The position numbers were made by a program, and so were the translations under genes. The notes beneath the pieces were generated by a model. That model searched no databases. It was not told the origin of the DNA and was given only the letters and a program-made list of their open reading frames with translations. From NCBI RefSeq assembly GCF_002813325.1, contig NZ_PHUG01000001.1, positions 4,526,001 to 4,590,000 on the forward strand: a stretch of 64,000 nt of DNA, in the 5' to 3' direction. Source of the DNA: Janthinobacterium sp. 64 (GTDB taxonomy: Bacteria > Pseudomonadota > Gammaproteobacteria > Burkholderiales > Burkholderiaceae_D). Positions 58,498-64,000 of the stretch are shown here, in pieces (position 1 is the stretch's first letter; every line of letters starts with the position of its first letter).

Positions 58498-61305
58498 TTA
58501 TGCGCTGGCTAGTTTAGCAAACTGTTCGCGCAATTTTTCAATTGTGGCCGAAAAACTGAGCAAACGCTCGTTTTCTTGCGCAACGATGGCGGCCGGGGCG
58601 CGCGCGACGAAGCTTTCATTGCCTAATTTGCTATTCACTTTGGCAATTTCCGCTTCGATGCGGGCGATTTCCTTGCCCAGGCGCTCGCGTTCGGCAGCCA
58701 CGTCGATTTCCACTTTCAGCATCAGCTTGGTGGTGCCGACGATGGCGACGGCCGCTGGAGAGTCCGGCAACGCATCGACGATCTGCACTTCCGCCAGTTT
58801 GCCCAGCGACTGGATGTACGGTGCGTACGACGCCAGCGCGGCCTTTTCAGTGGCATTGCCCGCTTCGACGATCAGCGGCACGCGCACGGAAGGCGAGATC
58901 TGCATTTCGCCGCGCAGGTTGCGCGTCGCATCCGTCAAGGCTTTCAGCTGCTGCATCCACGCTTCCGCGCTTTCATCGATCTTGTCGGTGTTGGCGATCG
59001 GATACGGCTGCATCATGATCGAATCACCTTCCGCCTTCAAGGTCTTGCCGGCCAAAGGCGCCACCGTCTGCCACAGGGCTTCCGTAACGAACGGAATGAT
59101 CGGATGGGCCAGGCGCAGCACCACTTCCAGCACGCGCAGCAGGGTGTGGCGGGTGGCGCGCTGCTGGCCTTCCGTGCCTTGCTGTACTTGCACCTTGGCT
59201 ACTTCCAGGTACCAGTCGCAATACTCGTCCCACACGAATTTGTAGATCGATGCGGCGATATTGTCGAAACGGAAGTCTTCAAAGCCCTTGGCCACGTCCA
59301 GTTCCGCGCGTTGCAGCAAGGAGATGATCCACTTGTCCGCCTGCGACAGGTCGGCGTCATTTGGCGTGCAATCCTTGCCTTCCGTATTCATCATGACGAA
59401 ACGGGTGGCGTTCCACATCTTGTTGCAGAAGTTGCGGTAGCCTTCGCAGCGGCCCAGGTCGAAATTGATGTTGCGGCCCAGCGAGGCATAGCTGGCCATG
59501 GTGAAGCGCACGGCGTCCGTGCCGTAGGCCGAAATGCCGTCCGGGAATTCCTTGCGCGTCGCCTTGGTGATTTTTTCCGCGTCGCGCGGGTTCATCAGGC
59601 CCGTGGTGCGCTTGACGATCAAGCCTTCCAGGTCGATGCCGTCGATCAGGTCGATCGGGTCCAGGGTGTTGCCTTTCGACTTGGACATTTTCTGTCCCGT
59701 CGAATCGCGCACCAGGCCGTGCACGTAGACGGTTTCAAACGGCACCTTGCCCGTGAAGTGCGCCGTCATCATGACCATGCGCGCGACCCAGAAGAAGATG
59801 ATGTCGAAACCCGTCACCAGCACGGACGATGGCAGGAAGGCCTTCATGTCCGGCGTTTCTTCCGGCCAACCCATGGTCGAGAACGGCACCAGGGCGGACG
59901 AGAACCACGTGTCGAGCACGTCGTCGTCGCGTTTCAAGGGGCCCGTGCTGCCGGCCGCCTGGGCCTTGGCGATGGCTTCCGCTTCCGTCTTGGCAACGAA
60001 GATATTGCCGGCGTCGTCGTACCACGCCGGGATTTGATGGCCCCACCACAGTTGGCGCGAGATGCACCAGTCCTGGATGTTGTTGAGCCATTGGTTGTAG
60101 GTGGTGCTCCAGTTTTCCGGCACGAACTTGATTTCGCCGTTGGCGACCTTGTCCAGCGCCGTTTCGGCGATCGATTTGCCTGGGAAGAACGTGCCTTCCG
60201 GGGCTGGTTTGCTCATGGCGACAAACCACTGGTCCGTCAGCATCGGCTCGATGACGACGCCCGTGCGGTCGCCGCGCGGCACCATCAGTTTGTGCGGCTT
60301 GACCTGTTCCAGCAAGCCTTGCGCGTCGAGGTCGGCGACGATCTGCTTGCGCGCGGCGAAGCGGTCCATGCCGCGGTAGGCTGCCGGCGCGTCGTCGGTG
60401 ATCTTCGCGTCCAGCGTCAAAATGACGATCTGCGCCAGTTTGTGGCGTTGGCCGACGGCGTAATCGTTCATGTCGTGCGCAGGAGTAATCTTGACGCAGC
60501 CGGTGCCGAATTCCTTGTCGACGTATTCGTCGGCGATGATGGGGATTTCGCGGTCGCTCAAAGGCAGTTTGAGCATCTTGCCCACCAGCGGAAGGTAGCG
60601 CTCGTCCGTCGGATCGACGGCCACGGCCACGTCGCCCAGCATGGTTTCAGGACGGGTCGTCGCCACCGTCAGGAAGCCGCTGCCGTCGGCCAGCGGGTAC
60701 TTGATGTACCACATGGAACCGTCTTCTTCTTCGGACACCACTTCCAGGTCGGACACCGCCGTGCCCAGCACGGGGTCCCAGTTGACCAGGCGCTTGCCGC
60801 GGTAGATCAGGCCTTGCTCGAACAGGCGCACGAAGACGTCGGTGACGACTTTCGAGCGCGGCTCGTCCATCGTGAAGTATTCGCGCTGCCAGTCGGCCGA
60901 GGCGCCCAGGCGGCGCATCTGGCCGGTGATGATGGAACCGGATTTTTCTTTCCATTCCCACACTTTTTCCACGAATTTCTCGCGGCCCAGGTCATGGCGC
61001 GAAATCTTTTGCGCATCCAGCTGGCGTTGCACGACGATTTGCGTGGCGATGCCCGCGTGGTCGGTGCCCGGTATCCAGGCCGTGTTGTGGCCCAGCATGC
61101 GGTGGTAGCGGGTCAGGCCATCCATGATGGTCTGGTTGAACGCATGGCCCATGTGCAGGGTGCCGGTGACGTTCGGCGGCGGCAACTGGATGCTGAAGGA
61201 AGGTTTTCCGGCATCGAGGGTGGCGGTGAAGTAACCGCGTTGTTCCCACTCGGTGCGCCAGAATTGTTCAATGTCGGCGGGCTCGAAAGACTTGGCTAAT
61301 TCCAT
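58498..61305 (-). CDS. valS: Valyl-tRNA synthetase
   Basis: Class I synthetase of 935 residues. The ATG at 61305 starts [16 protein letters not shown], which matches the family start; an upstream in-frame TTG is less likely. The HIGH motif reads [16 protein letters not shown] and KMSKS reads [14 protein letters not shown]. The editing domain lies between, and the C-terminal coiled coil ([22 protein letters not shown]) is present. A minus-strand TATAAT (61335-61340) lies 30 bases upstream. Confidence 0.97.
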   Translation of the reverse strand: MELAKSFEPADIEQFWRTEWEQRGYFTATLDAGKPSFSIQLPPPNVTGTLHMGHAFNQTIMDGLTRYHRMLGHNTAWIPGTDHAGIATQIVVQRQLDAQKISRHDLGREKFVEKVWEWKEKSGSIITGQMRRLGASADWQREYFTMDEPRSKVVTDVFVRLFEQGLIYRGKRLVNWDPVLGTAVSDLEVVSEEEDGSMWYIKYPLADGSGFLTVATTRPETMLGDVAVAVDPTDERYLPLVGKMLKLPLSDREIPIIADEYVDKEFGTGCVKITPAHDMNDYAVGQRHKLAQIVILTLDAKITDDAPAAYRGMDRFAARKQIVADLDAQGLLEQVKPHKLMVPRGDRTGVVIEPMLTDQWFVAMSKPAPEGTFFPGKSIAETALDKVANGEIKFVPENWSTTYNQWLNNIQDWCISRQLWWGHQIPAWYDDAGNIFVAKTEAEAIAKAQAAGSTGPLKRDDDVLDTWFSSALVPFSTMGWPEETPDMKAFLPSSVLVTGFDIIFFWVARMVMMTAHFTGKVPFETVYVHGLVRDSTGQKMSKSKGNTLDPIDLIDGIDLEGLIVKRTTGLMNPRDAEKITKATRKEFPDGISAYGTDAVRFTMASYASLGRNINFDLGRCEGYRNFCNKMWNATRFVMMNTEGKDCTPNDADLSQADKWIISLLQRAELDVAKGFEDFRFDNIAASIYKFVWDEYCDWYLEVAKVQVQQGTEGQQRATRHTLLRVLEVVLRLAHPIIPFVTEALWQTVAPLAGKTLKAEGDSIMMQPYPIANTDKIDESAEAWMQQLKALTDATRNLRGEMQISPSVRVPLIVEAGNATEKAALASYAPYIQSLGKLAEVQIVDALPDSPAAVAIVGTTKLMLKVEIDVAAERERLGKEIARIEAEIAKVNSKLGNESFVARAPAAIVAQENERLLSFSATIEKLREQFAKLASA

Positions 61306-61334
61306 GATTTGGCGTGTGATTGGCAAAAGGAACC

Positions 61335-61340
61335 ATTATA
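61335..61340 (-). promoter_or_regulatory. Candidate -10 element of valS
   Basis: TATAAT on the minus strand, 30 bases upstream of the valS ATG; no clear -35 at 16-18 bases. Confidence 0.4.
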
Positions 61341-61475
61341 AGGGGTGCATAAAGCATGCGCAGCAAATAGCGGGCCTGGATGAGCCGAAAAGCCGCGCAC
61401 GATTGAGCAATATTGCTGCATTGTATTTTTTCTAAGCTATCATCTTTGCAACATTATTTGAAAACTCAGGCAATC

Positions 61476-63860
61476 ATGAAAAAATTGTGGCAATTGGCCG
61501 TGCTCGGCGCTGGATGGGTTGCCGGTGGCGCGTGCGCCGGCGTTCCGGAGGGAATGGCGGCTCTGCAGGATGGGCGCTGCAGCAAGGCCGTTGCGCAATT
61601 GCGCGGACCGGCGCAAGGTGGCAATGTCGAGGCGCAAAAGGTCCTCGCCGATATCTACATGGGCGAGAAAGGATGCCGGGACGTGGAGCGCAGCGAGGTC
61701 GAAGCGGAGCGCTGGTATCTGCTGGCGGCCAAGGGCGGCGATCGCGCCGCGCAGGAGGCGCTGGTTTTCATGTATGCATACGCGCCGGGCCGCATGCTCA
61801 ATCCATCGCGCGCGCGGCCCTGGTTGGGCGTCATGGCCGTGCAGGGTGAGGGCAAGCCGCTGCAGGACCTGGCACAAATGTATGAGCGGGGCGAAGGCGG
61901 GCCGGTCGACCGGGTGCTGTCGTATGCGCTCAACCTGCTGGCGCTGCAAGACAAGGAGTGGAGCGGTGCGGCCGCGATGGAGAAGTCCCTGCCGGCGCGC
62001 CGTGGCAGGATGTCGCCGGACCAGGTCGACGAGGCCGTGCGCCTGGCCGGCCTTTGGCAGCGCGGCGCGCCTCTTCCGACGACGTCGCAGACGGGACAGC
62101 GTTCGCCGCAGGATTGGTACCGCCGCGCCGCCGAGGGGGGCGACATGGAAGCCGCTTACCAGCTGGGTTTGCTGTGCTGGAAAGGCACGGGCGGCCTGGA
62201 TGAAAAGCAGGCTGCCCGCTGGCTGCGCAAGGCCGCCGAAAGCGGCATTGCCAAGGCCCAGCTGCAGCTGGCCGTGCTGTATGGCGAGGAGGCGGGCGTG
62301 CCGCAGGACTATGTGCTCGCTTCCATGCTGAGCCAGTTGGCGGCGGCGGGCGGCGCGGCGGACGCCGGCGACGCCGTGGCCCGCTGGACAAAGAAACTGA
62401 ATGCTGCGCAACAGGCCGAGGCGCAGCAGCTGGCGCGGGCATGGAAAGTGGGCATGCCGTTGCCGCAGGTCTCGGTGCATGGCATGGAACGCTTGATCAA
62501 TTATGTGCGCGAGGCACGCAACAAGCTGCCGCCGACGCCAGAGGTGACGGCGCTGTTCAAGGCTGCCAAAGAGGGCGACGAAGCTGCCTTTGGCAAGCTG
62601 CTGGCCGGCGTCGCCGAGCCGGGCGCCTATGCGCTCGACAGGAGTCCCTTGCTGAACTATTTGATTTCGCCTCCATCGAGCATGTACAAAGCCGAAGCGG
62701 CATGGCTGAATGCGCAAACCCGGCAGGACGACGATCAGCAGCGACTGGCGCAGGCGCCGCTGCAGGCGCGCCGCCAGGCGCTGCGTGAGCAGTACGCCGC
62801 GCTGTTGCCCGCCAAGCTGCGCATGATGACGCTGCTGTTGCAACGCGGCGTGCCGCTCGGCGAAGGCGATACGCTTTACCACGCCGCACCGCTGCATCTG
62901 GCTGCCCTGTACGGCAATGCCGCAATGGTGCGCCTGTTGCTGGCGCATGGCGCCGATGTGCGGCAATACGGCGGCGAAAACCACACGCAGGCGCCGCTGG
63001 AATACGCCTTGCAGCAGGAGGATGCGGACATCTTGCCGGAATTGATCGACGCGAAAGAACGTACGGCCAGCATGATCGCCATGCTCGACGCAGGCGCGGG
63101 CCGGCCCTATTTGCTGGTAGACCAGTACCTGGCAGAGAAAAAGGCCAAGAAAGGCGGGGCTGCGCAGCCAGCGGAACGGCCGCTGGCCGATTCTTTGCTA
63201 TGGGGGCCCTTGCTGCGCCTGACGCGCGGCACCGAAGTGCTCGATAAAATGCTGGCCACCGGCACCACGCCAAATACTGATGAGCAGGAAAAGTCGCTGT
63301 ACGCCTATGCCGCCGAAGCGGGCAACGCCGGCGCGCTGGACTGGCTCAAGCAGCGCGTGCCCCGGCATGACGCGAAGGGAAATGACCGCTGGCTCGACGC
63401 TGCGATGCGCGCCATGTACAACTACCAGCCGACGTCCGAGGACGTGCTGCGCCAACTGGTGGTGCCCGGCATGCCATGGCAGCAAGTCGGACCCGCCGCC
63501 GAAGTTTCTTACAAGGGACAGCAGGCGGCGCTCGATTCGCGGCGTCTGGAAAAGGAGACGCTGCTGTGGCATGCGGTGCGCAGCCAGCGGCACGACTGGG
63601 TCGCCCGCCTGGCCGCGATGGGCGCGCCCATCGTCACCGGCGGTTATCTGCCGCCCTTGCTGGCGGCCGTCGAAAATAGCGACGCGGCGATGGTCAAGCT
63701 GCTGCTGAGCCTGGGCGCCGATCCGCTGGGCGGGGAATTCCCCGTATTGAAGATGGCGCAGCAACGGGCGTCGACGCCGGAAAGTAAAGCGGTGCTGAGC
63801 TTGCTGAAGGCGGCCGCCGCGGCGCGCAAGCCTGCGGCCGCCGCACCGTTGCCGCAATAG
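61476..63860 (+). CDS. Secreted protein with SEL1-like and ankyrin-like repeats
   Basis: 794 residues, signal peptide MKKLWQLAVLGAGWVAGGACA. The N-terminal half (about 25-320) has SEL1-like repeats (EAERWYLLAAKGGDRAAQEAL, QDWYRRAAEGGDMEAAYQLGLLCWKG, AARWLRKAAESGIAKAQLQLAVLYGE). The C-terminal half has ankyrin-like units (APLHLAALYGNAAMVRLLLAHGADVR, PPLLAAVENSDAAMVKLLLSLGADP). Fusions of both repeat types in one exported protein are uncommon. Likely a periplasmic or secreted protein-interaction scaffold; function unknown. The gene is divergent from valS. Confidence 0.8.
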   Translation: MKKLWQLAVLGAGWVAGGACAGVPEGMAALQDGRCSKAVAQLRGPAQGGNVEAQKVLADIYMGEKGCRDVERSEVEAERWYLLAAKGGDRAAQEALVFMYAYAPGRMLNPSRARPWLGVMAVQGEGKPLQDLAQMYERGEGGPVDRVLSYALNLLALQDKEWSGAAAMEKSLPARRGRMSPDQVDEAVRLAGLWQRGAPLPTTSQTGQRSPQDWYRRAAEGGDMEAAYQLGLLCWKGTGGLDEKQAARWLRKAAESGIAKAQLQLAVLYGEEAGVPQDYVLASMLSQLAAAGGAADAGDAVARWTKKLNAAQQAEAQQLARAWKVGMPLPQVSVHGMERLINYVREARNKLPPTPEVTALFKAAKEGDEAAFGKLLAGVAEPGAYALDRSPLLNYLISPPSSMYKAEAAWLNAQTRQDDDQQRLAQAPLQARRQALREQYAALLPAKLRMMTLLLQRGVPLGEGDTLYHAAPLHLAALYGNAAMVRLLLAHGADVRQYGGENHTQAPLEYALQQEDADILPELIDAKERTASMIAMLDAGAGRPYLLVDQYLAEKKAKKGGAAQPAERPLADSLLWGPLLRLTRGTEVLDKMLATGTTPNTDEQEKSLYAYAAEAGNAGALDWLKQRVPRHDAKGNDRWLDAAMRAMYNYQPTSEDVLRQLVVPGMPWQQVGPAAEVSYKGQQAALDSRRLEKETLLWHAVRSQRHDWVARLAAMGAPIVTGGYLPPLLAAVENSDAAMVKLLLSLGADPLGGEFPVLKMAQQRASTPESKAVLSLLKAAAAARKPAAAAPLPQ

Positions 63861-63889
63861 CATTTGCCTGGTCGGCATGCGTCATCTTG

Positions 63890-63911
63890 CCCGGCGACAA
63901 CGCCGGGTTTT
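63890..63911 (+). terminator. Intrinsic terminator after the SEL1-ankyrin gene
   Basis: CCCGGCG and CGCCGGG around ACAA, followed by TTTTA, 30 bases after the stop codon. Confidence 0.85.
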
Positions 63912-63968
63912 AGCGGCCTGGCGAGTCGTTTTCCTGCAACAGAGCGGGGATCAAGGCGCTGCCGATGC

Positions 63969-63974
63969 TATAAT
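63969..63974 (+). promoter_or_regulatory. Candidate -10 element of a gene beyond the window
   Basis: A perfect TATAAT near the right edge, after the terminator, probably belongs to the next rightward gene. No -35 could be fixed with confidence and no coding start is visible before the window ends. Confidence 0.4.
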
Positions 63975-64000
63975 TCTGGCCCCGGCGCCTCCTGCCCCAT

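Noticed and set aside
59104..61299. Long open frame antisense to valS
   Set aside because: Shadow of valS; no motif or start signal.

Overview
This window looks like a chromosomal segment from a high-GC betaproteobacterium of the family Oxalobacteraceae, most likely Janthinobacterium or a close relative. The basis is protein-level recognition plus gene neighbourhoods typical of Burkholderiales: rsmB / DUF4390 / ntrY / short response regulator; def-fmt divergent from dprA-smg; rplM-rpsI-argC-bactofilin-erpA-anmK-M23-tyrS-dtd; dusB-fis-purH-ruvCAB. I saw no rRNA, tRNA, prophage, insertion sequence or CRISPR array. Almost all of it is ordinary core chromosome. The accessory flavour comes from secreted or surface proteins, ABC systems and structured intergenic DNA.

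Layout. 1-6.5 kb: the 3' part of rsmB, a DUF4390 secreted protein, an NtrY-type sensor kinase, a REC-Fis response regulator without the sigma54 ATPase domain, a shrunken CobW-like protein, DUF3567 and a class II glutamine amidotransferase. 6.6-12.3 kb: an EAL-HDOD protein, an SPW membrane protein and full-length cobalamin-dependent metH. 12.8-17.7 kb: a metzincin-like lipoprotein, a tautomerase, a LysR regulator and fmt. 17.8-23.2 kb: def, dprA, smg and topB (DNA topoisomerase III with a histone-H1-like tail). 23.3-30.9 kb: a three-gene operon of two alkaline phosphatases and a His-rich secreted protein, a divergent metallo-beta-lactamase-fold/DsbA-like pair, catalase and DUF4279. 30.9-37.5 kb: two ABC-2 systems on the minus strand, one with a permease fused to an M1 peptidase. 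37.7-49.7 kb: an unknown gene, coq7, OsmC, rplM-rpsI, argC, bactofilin, erpA, anmK, an M23 peptidase, tyrS-dtd, a YbhB-like protein, a histidine phosphatase and dusB. 49.8-54.7 kb: fis, purH, ruvCAB and a YaiI protein. 54.7-63.9 kb: an OmpA-family protein, a Big_2/DUF3494 ice-binding-like lipoprotein, DUF2147, valS and a SEL1/ankyrin secreted protein.

The most notable non-coding signals are these. (i) A 17-bp helix, with one G-U pair, starts at the predicted catalase transcription start and buries the katA Shine-Dalgarno. (ii) A PHO-box-like repeat and a perfect 10-bp inverted repeat lie in the divergent phosphatase/hydrolase promoter region. (iii) REP-like palindromes sit at two loci, and at both the repeat end supplies the TAG stop codon of the adjacent gene. 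(iv) Arrays of hairpins lie in front of DUF3567, between erpA and anmK, and between purH and ruvC. The most unusual proteins are the P-loop-less CobW-like protein, the M1-peptidase/ABC permease fusion, the DUF3494 lipoprotein and the metzincin lipoprotein. No single clearly new multi-gene system is proven. The catalase leader is the best self-contained candidate for an undescribed regulatory device.
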